A DNA stretch of 64,000 nucleotides from Siphonobacter sp. SORGH_AS_0500 (GCF_002838835.1 NZ_NHPP01000015.1:57453-121452), one strand, 5' to 3'; positions 46,839-55,612 are shown, numbered from the stretch's first letter. Numbers and translations: made by a program. The notes: generated from the sequence alone by a model not told the origin.

Positions 46839-46997
46839 ATGGCTAAGATAACATTAGATGTTCCAGATGAACTTCATCTCAAAATGAAGCGAAAACAGCT
46901 TGAATTAGAAGAAAATGGGGTTAAGTCAAATTTGAAAGACCTTTATTATGAAGTCATTAAGAAAGGCTTAGAAGCAGAAGAAAAAGCAAAAAAATAA
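46839..46997 (+). CDS. ribbon-helix-helix DNA-binding protein
   Basis: A 52-residue protein, MAKITLDVPDELHLKMKRKQ at the N-terminus and ending EAEEKAKK. The beta strand (ITLDVPDEL) followed by two helices matches CopG/ParD/Arc-type RHH repressors and antitoxins. It lies on the strand opposite the neighbouring phage genes, is AT-rich like the cargo, and has a perfect inverted repeat directly upstream. It likely represses its own promoter and perhaps the divergent phage gene. No toxin-sized partner follows; the nearest gene downstream is the convergent KAP NTPase. Confidence 0.7.
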   Translation: MAKITLDVPDELHLKMKRKQLELEENGVKSNLKDLYYEVIKKGLEAEEKAKK

Positions 46998-47033
46998 CAC
47001 CCTGTTATTAGGAAAAATTAGAGTACAAAACTC

Positions 47034-47078
47034 AAAAGCCGTACAGGTTCGTTTTTTATGCGAACCTGTACGGCTTTT
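47034..47078. terminator. cargo-gene hairpin 2
   Basis: A perfect 18-bp stem with loop TTTTTTATG. It lies between the convergent RHH gene and KAP NTPase gene and can serve both. It has the same ends and loop as hairpin 1. Confidence 0.85.
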
Positions 47079-47098
47079 GAACCTTTTAAAAGACAACT

Positions 47099-48763
47099 TT
47101 ATCTATACGATTCCCTACACTCATTTAAAAACCAAAAAATAGTCGGCTCCAAGTTTCTATGTACTTTCACAGGATCATGATCTGGAGTTTCTGGACCAGA
47201 ATAAGTTGTAAAGGAAATTGATCCGCTTAATATTTTCTGATCTATATTAAAACTGTTTGAACTTCCATTGTAATGAGTAGCAGATAAAGTATAGGGGTAT
47301 CCATTCCAATTTAATGTGCCTTTTAAATCTGAATTATTGCGATATTCACTTTGTCTAAACATTGGAAATCTTTTCAGATAACAATAATTACCAATTATAT
47401 ATCCCAATGTCTCTCTGTGTATATTTACATAATTAAGTCCTTTAAATTTAAATAATCTGTCAGCAATCAAAAGCATATTTTCTATCTCTTCATCGCTGCT
47501 ATAAATTAACCTTAAAAAATCAATCACTATAACAGCAAATTGATCAATCTTTAATACCGGTACGTCATCAGACCTCTTAGTTGAAGGAAATGTCATATAC
47601 TTATCAGACAATTTGTTGATATCCCTAATGCTGATTAAATCATACTCGATCAAGGTTACTAAGAGATAGTCAAAACTTTCATAGTACGAATCTTGAATAG
47701 CATCAGCTAACGGCAATTCTTTAAATGGGTTTCCGTCAGGTTTTTTACCTATATTTTTAGCTTTTATATTAGTTAACAATCTCCTGCTTACTTCTTCAGC
47801 ATATGGGGCCAAACTGAAATTAAAAATTTGCACTGAATAGAATTTATCAATATATCCAGAGAAATGAGTATGCTGACCATATCTAGCAGAAAATATATTT
47901 CTTATATTTTTGATATCACATGATAGAATGATTTTATCAAAATTAAACTTATTCTTAAAGTTTGACTGAGTGTTTTTTGAAAATCTTTCATCAACGTGTG
48001 CCGAAAATATATTTAGTAATCTAAATATATGCTCAGGGTCAATTCTGTCTAGATCATCAATTATAAGTACAATCTGTTTTTTCTTCTCTTCCGTTTCTCT
48101 AATAGGAATCTGTTTTAATTGTGAAATAAATTTTATAATTATTTGAGTAATTATGTCTTTCTCGTAGATATTTCCCCTAGACTCTCTAATTTTATTTTTA
48201 AAGTCTTCAATTTTATCTCCATCATCCTCTGTTATTTTAGTATGATAATTATTATGTGCAGATCTTATTTTTTTAAATAAATCCCAACCTATATCTGTAA
48301 AATCAACTATACTTTTTCCGACAATCGGTATGTTTTCTATCAATTTTTTAGCTGCTTCTTTACCTGCTTCTTCTAAAGCTTCTTTTATTTCAGAGTTTCC
48401 TGACAGAATCATTGACTGAAATGTGAGCATTTCAGAAAAATCTAATGATTCTAATTCAATTTGATATTTTTCATTTGATAATATTTCTATTAGTATGTCA
48501 TATTTGATTAATTCAAAAATATCCTCATTACTAGCTACGCTATAATTTACTGGATATAAAAATATTGGTATATAATCTGCATTTTCTTCGAAAAATGTAT
48601 TTAAAAACGAGGTTTTACCCGATCCAAATCTGCCAGAAAATATAATTCTATCATTTTTGTCAATTTTTAAGTGATCTTGGAAGGATTCGTATATTTCACT
48701 TATTGGAATGATATTTGATTGCGTAGGAACTGGAGGATTCTCAGAAGGTTCTAAGCTTGACAT
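47099..48763 (-). CDS. KAP-family P-loop NTPase, prophage cargo
   Basis: About 554 residues from ATG at 48763 (MSSLEPSENPPVPTQ); the longer frame to 48820 would begin inside a hairpin. Walker A is FSGRFGSGKTS (Lys50), and Walker B is QIVLIIDDLDRIDPEHI. The DDLDR signature and helical insert between them (residues about 100-200) identify the KAP/STAND-like branch. The last 100 residues are beta-rich and unrecognised. It is strongly AT-rich compared with the flanking phage genes and has its own flanking terminators. KAP NTPases are often found in phage-defence settings; a defensive role is inference. Confidence 0.82.
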   Translation of the reverse strand: MSSLEPSENPPVPTQSNIIPISEIYESFQDHLKIDKNDRIIFSGRFGSGKTSFLNTFFEENADYIPIFLYPVNYSVASNEDIFELIKYDILIEILSNEKYQIELESLDFSEMLTFQSMILSGNSEIKEALEEAGKEAAKKLIENIPIVGKSIVDFTDIGWDLFKKIRSAHNNYHTKITEDDGDKIEDFKNKIRESRGNIYEKDIITQIIIKFISQLKQIPIRETEEKKKQIVLIIDDLDRIDPEHIFRLLNIFSAHVDERFSKNTQSNFKNKFNFDKIILSCDIKNIRNIFSARYGQHTHFSGYIDKFYSVQIFNFSLAPYAEEVSRRLLTNIKAKNIGKKPDGNPFKELPLADAIQDSYYESFDYLLVTLIEYDLISIRDINKLSDKYMTFPSTKRSDDVPVLKIDQFAVIVIDFLRLIYSSDEEIENMLLIADRLFKFKGLNYVNIHRETLGYIIGNYCYLKRFPMFRQSEYRNNSDLKGTLNWNGYPYTLSATHYNGSSNSFNIDQKILSGSISFTTYSGPETPDHDPVKVHRNLEPTIFWFLNECRESYR

Positions 48764-48794
48764 TGCAGTAGTAATTAGCGATGGGTTTGTAAGA

Positions 48795-48830
48795 TTAAAG
48801 GGCACTGCCAAATATAGCAATGCCCTTTAA
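48795..48830 (-). terminator. terminator between the connector gene and the KAP gene
   Basis: A 14-bp stem with one mismatch (TTAAAGGGCACTGC / GCAATGCCCTTTAA) and an 8-nt loop, about 60 bp past the stop at 48890. Confidence 0.75.
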
Positions 48831-48889
48831 TTTATTTTATTTAAATTTATATCTAAACTTACATTATTCGCTAAATAGGTAGTATGTAT

Positions 48890-49825
48890 CTAATAGAAGC
48901 CTATGACCGCTTGTGAGGGGTCATTATCAACAGCTCCTCCAGCAGTAGTAGGTAAGTGATACGAAGGATATTGACTGGCGTTAGCATTCAGAAAGCTTAC
49001 CATCATTCCCAGATACGTTTCTCCCAGCTTGCCCATGTTAGATTTAAGAGTATCTACGGCCTGTTGCTGAGCAGCCAGGTACGTCCGCATCTTCCCACTG
49101 GAGGTATTATTAAACTGAAGAATTCCTCGATCATCGAGCGTCAAGGCCATTTCATCCAGCCCGTAGAAAATGCCGTAATGAGCCAGAGCCGGACGCACAT
49201 ATTCGTCATTGAGCCGCTTGATGGCCGTATCAGAGGAAGTAAGCAGCTCTTCATAGAGAGCACTTCCCAGGGCGGGTTTCAAATGAAAGGAAATCACCCG
49301 ACGCATCGCGGGGCCCAAAGCCAAAAAGGTTTGCCGCGAGCCTTTGATGTTGGCGTATTTCTGAAACTGCGTGGCAGTGCGAATCGGCAATTCAGAATAT
49401 ACGGTATAGCTAGAAGAGTCTTTCCACTCCGGGAAATCAGCTTCGTACATTTCCAGATACTCCAAAATTCGCTCGATCGCCCGGCCTGCCGTGGTCATGC
49501 ACCACAGACGTATACCGTCTAAAGTATCAATTCGGGCCGCGTTTTCTTTCTCGGATACACCGCCGTCTTCGATGCGAACCGTAGCCCAGGGGGCGTAGTT
49601 GAGATAACCCAAACTTGCCACCGCCCGCTTGACGTTCATGACCAGGCGTTCGTGATGCTCATCATAATCCCCGGCTACGATTTTATCGTAGACCTCCTGC
49701 GTGATCAGCGGTATGATCACGTCTTCTGCTGCCGTTTCGAGGTGGTCTTTAATGAGGTCAAAGGTAAAGGCCACATCGACCGGCAGCAGCGGAACCAGTT
49801 CCTCCGTGTTAGTTAGTAAAGGCAT
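48890..49825 (-). CDS. phage connector-region hypothetical protein
   Basis: About 311 residues from ATG at 49825 (MPLLTNTEELVPLLPVD); the longer frame runs through the gene upstream in another frame and is not believable. Largely helical, with DLIKDHLETAAEDVIIPLI and an ending of Ala/Gln-rich helices. The family is not recognised with certainty; the place just after portal and a 100-residue gene suggests a head-completion or head-tail connector role. It overlaps the small gene upstream by 17 bp. Confidence 0.65.
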   Translation of the reverse strand: MPLLTNTEELVPLLPVDVAFTFDLIKDHLETAAEDVIIPLITQEVYDKIVAGDYDEHHERLVMNVKRAVASLGYLNYAPWATVRIEDGGVSEKENAARIDTLDGIRLWCMTTAGRAIERILEYLEMYEADFPEWKDSSSYTVYSELPIRTATQFQKYANIKGSRQTFLALGPAMRRVISFHLKPALGSALYEELLTSSDTAIKRLNDEYVRPALAHYGIFYGLDEMALTLDDRGILQFNNTSSGKMRTYLAAQQQAVDTLKSNMGKLGETYLGMMVSFLNANASQYPSYHLPTTAGGAVDNDPSQAVIGFY

Positions 49826-50111
49826 GCTTGAGAAGGGATAAACCTTGTTTTTTAAACTGTTTACCGGCATTTTCTTTATTGAGAGCAGTCGTATAGGAAT
49901 GGCCCTTAACCATGCGAATGCAATAGCGGTTATTGCCCCGGTGCTGAAGCTGATTAGAGTCAAAGGGAATTTCTGAGATGGCTCCCTGGTCATCCAGCTG
50001 AAAAATTCGGTGGCCGCCATGTACGTAGAAAGGCTTTGTCCAAGTAGGTAGGGCAACTACTTTGGTTTCTTTACGAGAAAATAAGCGGGCGATTCTTGAA
50101 ATAATGCTCAT
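49809..50111 (-). CDS. small hypothetical phage protein
   Basis: A 100-residue protein, basic, with the pattern WTKPFYVHGGHRIFQLDDQGAIS-type beta strands and a helical, Lys-rich end (NKENAGKQFKKQGLSLLKHAF). It overlaps portal upstream by 4 bp and the connector-like gene downstream by 17 bp. It is probably a minor head protein; not recognised. Confidence 0.6.
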   Translation of the reverse strand: MSIISRIARLFSRKETKVVALPTWTKPFYVHGGHRIFQLDDQGAISEIPFDSNQLQHRGNNRYCIRMVKGHSYTTALNKENAGKQFKKQGLSLLKHAFTN

Positions 50112-51520
50112 TGGGGTTCGGTGCTTTCGCGTTTATTGGGGGAAAATTGATCTTTCGTTTGCATCTCGGCCCGTTTCACTCGCCACTTGATGGGCTGTCC
50201 ATCCGGACCTTTCCAGCCATTGTAGCGGGAAACGAAATCGTAAACTCTGAGAATGAGTCTTGCCTGAGGCGTAGAAGTCAGGTTACCGATATTATAGGCC
50301 TCTCGTTTGTCGGAGCCGTTAGATCCACCCGTGCCGGCTTTCTTGCCTTGGATGGATTCATCGATACCGATCGCGGTATAAATCATGGTGTGGGCATCGC
50401 GGGCATCTTCTAAGTAGCCGTCTTCACCCAGCTTTGATTTCTCCAGCACTTTAATAGTCCACGCTGAAATTTCCGTGGGGGCTCCGGAGCCGCCCGAATA
50501 CACCAGCTTTTTATCGATGAGCATCGAGCGGCCCGCATCGTCCAAGTTCCCGAAAAAGGAATTAAACTTCTGAAGCTCCTGAGTCTTGATCTGCTTCATT
50601 CGCTCCTGGCTTTTGGCGTTATTCTGACCAATTAGGGTGTTCCACTCCGGATAGGCCGCTGGCCAGTACCAATCAGCCACTTCAATAATGTAGTTGATAG
50701 CTACCTTGTTTTTAAGGGAAGCAGCCTTGAACTGAGGAATGAAGTTGGAAACGTCCAGCCATTTCGAGTCAATGATCGAGATGTGATCCGGGTGCGTGTA
50801 GTACGTCTCCAGCAGCGAAGGAAGGCCTACCGGCATTACGTACTGATAGCCATCGGTACGGTTTCGCATTTCAGCGGCGGGATCATACCCACGAGAAATG
50901 ACGGGGCGGCGAAGGGTCAACCTATCCTGAAAACCGGCTCCTTTGCCCCAGTTAGCTGAAATAAAACAATCCCGGATCAGACCCACGTACTGGCCTTCAA
51001 TCTCCTGAAGAGCCAGCCGGCATTGAGCCGTCGGGCGGTGCTGAATAGCGAAGATCTTCCCCCGGTCTACGGTTAGATGAAACTCCGGAAAGATCATTCC
51101 AAAGTAAGCGAGGTCTTTCGTTTGTAAACCAAAGAGATCACCTCCCGAGACGTTTTCCGAGTAATAGAGAAAGTCATCGATTTGCTGATCATAGTGAGGC
51201 ATGAACACTTTCTCACCCTCCATGATCGACTCGTAGCCGTACTCTAACCCTAACCCGTAAATCTGCTCTGCTTTCAAAGCCAGGCCACGGGTATAGGAAA
51301 TATTTTTGCGGATGACCTCCGTTAATTTTTGCGGGAACAAGTTATCGGCTCCCCAATAAGCAATGTTATTAATCCGGGTCAGGTTGCTTTCGATCGGCGT
51401 TTCTGGCTTTTTAGCCATCATGCTGGTTGCCGATTGAAAGCTGACCAGGGCTCCAAATTCTGCAATGTAACCGGACTCACCATTGGGGGAAATGGTGATA
51501 CCATTATACTCAGTAGTCAT
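50108..51520 (-). CDS. phage portal protein
   Basis: A 470-residue protein with portal-type layout: an N-terminal region (NIAYWGADNLFPQKLTEVIRKNISYTRGLALKAEQIYGLG-like segment), a central beta/alpha domain and a C-terminal helix-rich part with IDESIQGKKAGTGGSNGSDK and LILRVYDFVSRYNGW. Portals form the dodecameric DNA entry ring. It lies after the terminase, as in many tailed phages, and overlaps its neighbours by 4 bp at both ends. The assignment rests on context and overall pattern rather than a sharp motif. Confidence 0.75.
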   Translation of the reverse strand: MTTEYNGITISPNGESGYIAEFGALVSFQSATSMMAKKPETPIESNLTRINNIAYWGADNLFPQKLTEVIRKNISYTRGLALKAEQIYGLGLEYGYESIMEGEKVFMPHYDQQIDDFLYYSENVSGGDLFGLQTKDLAYFGMIFPEFHLTVDRGKIFAIQHRPTAQCRLALQEIEGQYVGLIRDCFISANWGKGAGFQDRLTLRRPVISRGYDPAAEMRNRTDGYQYVMPVGLPSLLETYYTHPDHISIIDSKWLDVSNFIPQFKAASLKNKVAINYIIEVADWYWPAAYPEWNTLIGQNNAKSQERMKQIKTQELQKFNSFFGNLDDAGRSMLIDKKLVYSGGSGAPTEISAWTIKVLEKSKLGEDGYLEDARDAHTMIYTAIGIDESIQGKKAGTGGSNGSDKREAYNIGNLTSTPQARLILRVYDFVSRYNGWKGPDGQPIKWRVKRAEMQTKDQFSPNKRESTEPQ

Positions 51521-51846
51521 AGTACTTCCTGTCCGTTAAAGTGGGTGATTAGCCAGGGATGTACTTTCCGGATTTCGCGGTTTCCTAAGATGTGAATGTT
51601 AATGGTTCCGTTCACGTCATGGGCGGGGTTCTTTCGAAATTCCCGGTGCTCATCGCGGCGTATCTCCTGGTGGATTTCTTTGGGTAGCAAACGGTCATGT
51701 TTGGAAAGGATAGCGTTCTGTAATTCAATCACCCGGCCCGCATCCTCAGGACGCTGTTTGTCGGCAGTAACGAAGGTGAGCACAAAACCCTGCTTGCGAG
51801 CAGAGAGCTGTTCCATCAAGTGAATGACCTGTTTTAAGCTTAGCAT
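51517..51846 (-). CDS. small hypothetical phage protein
   Basis: About 109 residues from ATG at 51846 (MLSLKQVIHLMEQLSARKQG); 11 more are possible from 51879. It is basic, with a helix, a strand (GFVLTFVTADK) and a His/Arg-rich segment (IHQEIRRDEHREFRKNPAHD). Not recognised. It is coupled to portal by a 4-bp overlap and preceded by the candidate short RNA B on the other strand. Confidence 0.6.
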   Translation of the reverse strand: MLSLKQVIHLMEQLSARKQGFVLTFVTADKQRPEDAGRVIELQNAILSKHDRLLPKEIHQEIRRDEHREFRKNPAHDVNGTINIHILGNREIRKVHPWLITHFNGQEVL

Positions 51847-51906
51847 GAAACGAAGGTCGATACGTAAATAAGCCAGCAAAAGGACAGGGGCGAAGCCATT
51901 CCCTCG

Positions 51907-51976
51907 TAGCTTTGTAGCGTTATATTACATTTAGGATATCGTCAAAGCCGGGTAGCAATGCTGCCCGGCTTTTTTG
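51907..51976 (+). ncRNA. candidate short RNA B (promoter-like box to terminator)
   Basis: TAGCTTTG (51907-51914), then GTTA and TTTAGGAT as in candidate A, and a terminator with an 11-bp stem (51946-51970) and T6 run. No coding frame fits. It is placed like A: divergent to a minus-strand phage gene. Confidence 0.4.
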
Positions 51977-52273
51977 TTTTCGCCTTTCTGAGCGAAAGGT
52001 AGATAAGTATCTGTATACCAGATAGATAAATCCGTTTTGCTCATAAAAAAGAAACCCTACCTGAAAACGTTTTGCAAAATATTTTTAGTCAAATTACTGA
52101 TAATCAGTTACTTAAGGCTAAAATGAACATTTGCCTCAAAAAAATCTGCATTCCCTAGCCGTTGCACGCCCTATGAAGGCGAGGCGTTCGCCCGGCGGGG
52201 GGTCACCGTATATGAGGGATATATTTGTAAAATGTTAGTTATAAACCATTGATATTCAGTATTTTAAATAAAA

Positions 52274-52300
52274 ATGCCTGATACGTTTCGTACCAGGCAT
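52274..52300 (-). terminator. terminator after the large terminase gene
   Basis: A 12-bp stem with one mismatch (ATGCCTGATACG / CGTACCAGGCAT) and TTT loop, about 55 bp past the stop. Confidence 0.65.
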
Positions 52301-52355
52301 CTATTCGCCCATGGATAGGGCAAGGCATCAAGGCGAATCAGGCGAATACTACATT

Positions 52356-54038
52356 CTACCCGGCTATTACTCCACCACCACCCATGTAGGCGAAAGGCGA
52401 ATGCAGGATCTGGGCCACAAACAATCCATCGCCCGCCTCAGTGATGTGGGTAGCTTCCCACTTGGGAATGTTGTACTTCGGATCTTCACTATCCTTATTC
52501 TTGCCAAAGGGTTGACCCTTCTCGGTGGTACGAATCTTGGTAGGCGTTTGATGGCAGGCATACAGCCACCAACTACAGTTATCGATGTTATAGCGAACCT
52601 TGAAGGGCTGTCCATCTGCCTCATTAAAGAGCTTGACAAACATCTCATAGCGGCTCACGTGGCTGGTAGCCTGTCCCATGTAGACGTGGTTGACCACCCA
52701 GCCATTCTTTCTAAATTGATCAATAATGTCGTCACTTAAGTACTTAGCATTCCGAGCATCCCCGCGTCTGGAGGTATTGTCATAGTAGTAGTTCACCACT
52801 TTGGTGGGATGGTATCGATAGTAGTGACAGAACTTATCTACCAGGTCCATGGCCATCTCGGGCTCCAGTACGTACATGGCATTGAGCATGCGGTAATACT
52901 GCTCCTGGCGTTGGCCTACTGTGATACAGTTGATGGCTTTGTTGTGATCGAAAAATACGTCGAGCCCCTGCCCTGGGCGAACGTCGAGATCAAAGCGGCA
53001 ATCCCGCTCCCTAATGGTGGGATTGTCCTCAATGAACTTATAATTAGTCGCATTATAGCCGTGCCGCTCTTCGGAGATATAAGAATAGAAACAGTCTTCA
53101 ACCAGTAGGATATCTTTATTGAGAACGGATAAATCCCAGTCAAAATCCGATAGATCCCGGCGTAGATCCTTCAGGGCTTTAATGCCCAGGGCGTGAATGT
53201 TATCCAGGGTAGAAGCCAGGGAAACGTAAACCGTGCCTTCCCGGTCCCCGTCTTCTAATTCCCGGCCTTTTCGCAGCTCATTGAGTTCTTCCTGAAGTAA
53301 CTTGATTTCACTCTCCAGCTTTTTGGCTTTGGATTCGCTAACATCAGAGAGTAGCTCGATCTGCCGGAGCTGGATTTGATATTGACACTCGATAATAGCG
53401 TCTAAAAGTTCTGGATCAGTCTCAATTTTCTTGTAATCAAGCACCCAGCGTCCCTTGGCATCACGGGGCCGGTCGGTTACAATCAGCTTAGCTCCATGGC
53501 AAGAGAGATGACCAAAATGCCGACGATTCCCCCGAACGGTTTTAAAGGCTTCCTGCACGGCCTGGTAGTCGAGCAGTTTGGCTTCTTCGACCATCATAAA
53601 ATCCACCGAATCCCCGTTACTGGGTGAGTTTTTATCCAGGGAAAAGAGTTTGAACATCGTACCATTCCACCAGGTGATGGAACGGGTATAGTCTTGCGTA
53701 TGGTGAAAGTCCCTGGGAACATTCGCCCACTCCGGAGGCTGCTTCTTTACCCAAAAGTGTAGATCTTCGACATAACCAAGCTCCGTCCAGCCTTCGACAA
53801 TTTCCTGAAGCACTTTCGTGTTCATGTGGGCATAGGACTTACAAAGAATGGCTCCGGTGCTGCGGGGCATGGTTTCAGCGTGGTGAGCCAGCCAGGGCGA
53901 GGTAGCTCCGTAGGTTTTACCAGTGGCCCGGCCCCAGATCAGCACCATCAAGCTGGCCATCACGATATTGACCAGGAGCTGCGGGATATTACGATGCCGG
54001 CGTTGAACCTCGCGGGTTTCTTCAGCTTCTATTCTCAT
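52356..54038 (-). CDS. terL: phage terminase large subunit
   Basis: A 560-residue DNA-packaging motor. The ATPase part has Walker A GRATGKTYG (Lys41) and Walker B VDFMMVEEAK. The nuclease part carries acidic residues in DVFFDHNKAINC and VVNYYYDNTSRRGD. A long coiled-coil insert (about residues 195-245, SKAKKLESEIKLLQEEL) sits between, which is unusual for TerL. It cuts and threads phage DNA into the prohead through the portal. It overlaps the small subunit by 4 bp. Confidence 0.88.
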   Translation of the reverse strand: MRIEAEETREVQRRHRNIPQLLVNIVMASLMVLIWGRATGKTYGATSPWLAHHAETMPRSTGAILCKSYAHMNTKVLQEIVEGWTELGYVEDLHFWVKKQPPEWANVPRDFHHTQDYTRSITWWNGTMFKLFSLDKNSPSNGDSVDFMMVEEAKLLDYQAVQEAFKTVRGNRRHFGHLSCHGAKLIVTDRPRDAKGRWVLDYKKIETDPELLDAIIECQYQIQLRQIELLSDVSESKAKKLESEIKLLQEELNELRKGRELEDGDREGTVYVSLASTLDNIHALGIKALKDLRRDLSDFDWDLSVLNKDILLVEDCFYSYISEERHGYNATNYKFIEDNPTIRERDCRFDLDVRPGQGLDVFFDHNKAINCITVGQRQEQYYRMLNAMYVLEPEMAMDLVDKFCHYYRYHPTKVVNYYYDNTSRRGDARNAKYLSDDIIDQFRKNGWVVNHVYMGQATSHVSRYEMFVKLFNEADGQPFKVRYNIDNCSWWLYACHQTPTKIRTTEKGQPFGKNKDSEDPKYNIPKWEATHITEAGDGLFVAQILHSPFAYMGGGGVIAG

Positions 54039-54640
54039 TTTACGTCCTCCCAGGTGATATCTTGAACAAGGGGTTTCTCATTCACTTTTTTGCGAATGGT
54101 TTTGAATTTAGTAATCAGCTTATCGAGTTTTTCTTTCTCTACAGGTACATCCGAGTTAATGAGAGCCGGATCAAAGCAGAAGACCATCATAGGCCGCTTA
54201 ATTAGGCTCCAGTCGATTTTGTCGGTTTCACCGAAGAACTTTTCATTGATTTTAATCAGGTTCGCATCACACGCGGCCATAGCTCTGGTATCTGGTTCTG
54301 CTAATGCTTCCGCTTTGCGTTTAGTTTTAAGAACTTCACCGACAATCAGATCGACATTATACCGCCGAATATCATGCCGGTAGCCGGAATTGAATAGCTC
54401 CTGTGTTTCCTGATAATCATTGTAAGCGGTTCGTTTACTGTAGCTTTTATCTTGCTTTTCATAATACTCGATCATCATCCTGACAACTTCAGAACGAAGT
54501 CCATGCTGCCGGATCAGACCATCACAACGCTCTAGCCGCTCTAGCTTCTGCTCCAGGGCAGGGGAGAGCTGCACCTCTTTTTTAGTAAACAGATAGTCGT
54601 GCAGCTTGTCCACGTCCGTCTGTTGGGTGATAAGTCTCAT
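54035..54640 (-). CDS. terS: putative terminase small subunit
   Basis: A 201-residue, highly charged helical protein (EVVRMMIEYYEKQDKSYSKRTAYND, FKTIRKKVNEKP). It lies directly upstream of terL with a 4-bp overlap. Size, charge and position fit a DNA-recognising small subunit; there is no unmistakable HTH motif. Confidence 0.65.
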   Translation of the reverse strand: MRLITQQTDVDKLHDYLFTKKEVQLSPALEQKLERLERCDGLIRQHGLRSEVVRMMIEYYEKQDKSYSKRTAYNDYQETQELFNSGYRHDIRRYNVDLIVGEVLKTKRKAEALAEPDTRAMAACDANLIKINEKFFGETDKIDWSLIKRPMMVFCFDPALINSDVPVEKEKLDKLITKFKTIRKKVNEKPLVQDITWEDVK

Positions 54641-54645
54641 GGGTG

Positions 54646-55308
54646 TTAGAATTCAAGGGTTTTACTTTCTTTTCGCTCCTTCAGGATCTGCTCGATTTGA
54701 GGCTGCTGAGCCAGCCGGCGTTGGTACTCGGCTTCGACGGTTTGGGACCGGTCCCGCTTGGCGTATTTGGAGAGGTATTTCTGATTGTTCTGAAAGGTGG
54801 TTTTCAGCGTCAGATCATCTAGCTTGGAAAGTTCAGCATCGAGGGGTTCCTCTTTTTCAACCTCCAGAAGCTGTCCGGTGCGATCATAATAATCGGTCTG
54901 CTGCCAGATCCGGTTGATGAGCGTCCGGAGCTGAAGAATACGAAAGGCAGCCTCCCCGCGTTCGCTCTGGCTCTCAGAGGTGCGGAGCAGCTTCTTTAGA
55001 CTCACCACTTCGGCCCAGTACGCTTTTCTCTGAGTAATAAATGCCTGCACGGCCTCGGGAGCATCTTCAAACTCGGAAGGCTTTAACGCCGGTTTGCCCT
55101 CAGGTCGTTTCGATTCCACCGACTCGAAAGGAAGGTTTTCTCTAAGCTCCTGAATAGCGGTAATTAAGACCTGAAAAGCTCCCTGATCATCACGCCTGGC
55201 AAAGAGTCGTTTGTAACTTTCAGAAGAGCCGTAACGAAAATAAAGCTCACGCCCGGTGGCAAACACAGGGCGGCTTAACCAGGCATCGATGACGGGTTTT
55301 AAATCCAT
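54646..55308 (-). CDS. hypothetical phage protein, helical
   Basis: A 220-residue helical protein with long charged helices (TQRKAYWAEVVSLKKLLRT-like, RLAQQPQIEQILKERKESKT). Not recognised. It is 5 bp upstream of terS, and its start lies 11 bp after a strong hairpin. It may be a packaging accessory. Confidence 0.6.
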   Translation of the reverse strand: MDLKPVIDAWLSRPVFATGRELYFRYGSSESYKRLFARRDDQGAFQVLITAIQELRENLPFESVESKRPEGKPALKPSEFEDAPEAVQAFITQRKAYWAEVVSLKKLLRTSESQSERGEAAFRILQLRTLINRIWQQTDYYDRTGQLLEVEKEEPLDAELSKLDDLTLKTTFQNNQKYLSKYAKRDRSQTVEAEYQRRLAQQPQIEQILKERKESKTLEF

Positions 55309-55318
55309 ATAGAATTAA

Positions 55319-55350
55319 GAAAGGCGGGCGGCTCCTGCCGTCCGCCTTTC
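55319..55350 (-). terminator. hairpin upstream of the 220-residue gene
   Basis: A 13-bp GC-rich stem with one wobble (GAAAGGCGGGCGG / CCGTCCGCCTTTC) and a 6-nt loop, 24 bp past the stop of the 59-residue gene. Confidence 0.75.
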
Positions 55351-55373
55351 GCTTGATAGAAGTATAAGTGAAA

Positions 55374-55553
55374 CTACTTTTTCGCAACGGGTTTCAAGTA
55401 CGGGAAACCAGCGACGAACAGATCATTGGCCTGTTTAATAGTAATTGAATCTAAACTGGTTTCTCCAGTTAAAGGATGATGAAAATCGCCGGCTTCTTTC
55501 AGGCCAGTTACTTCGAATTTTTCAGCTACTTCAGCTTTCAGGGACTTAGCCAT
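55374..55553 (-). CDS. small phage protein
   Basis: A 59-residue frame, MAKSLKAEVAEKFEVTGLKE at the N-terminus and ending FPYLKPVAKK. The pattern (helix, then TIKQANDLFVAGFPYL) looks like a real small protein and has a start 29 bp before the terminator of the upstream gene. Not recognised; perhaps a head protein or peptide related to tail assembly. Confidence 0.6.
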   Translation of the reverse strand: MAKSLKAEVAEKFEVTGLKEAGDFHHPLTGETSLDSITIKQANDLFVAGFPYLKPVAKK

Positions 55554-55581
55554 TGTTTGATAGTAATTAGGGATGGATGAA

Positions 55582-55609
55582 AATAACCCCTGACTCAGCA
55601 GGGGTTATT
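55582..55609 (-). terminator. terminator after the tail-tube-like gene
   Basis: A perfect 11-bp stem AATAACCCCTG with loop ACTCAG, 3 bp past the stop at 55613. Confidence 0.85.
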
Positions 55610-55612
55610 AGG

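Larger units (their letters stand above)
51880..52355. other. regulatory-looking gap between terminase and portal modules
   Basis: About 475 bp with no gene. It contains candidate short RNA B, a GC-rich patch near 52170-52205, a TATATTTG box (52231-52238) on the plus strand, and a hairpin (52274-52300). The spacing suggests a second short plus-strand transcript, but the hairpin has no T-run. Confidence 0.4.

Noticed and set aside
52311..52739. 142-codon plus-strand frame
   Set aside because: It is the antisense shadow of terL, with no independent signals.
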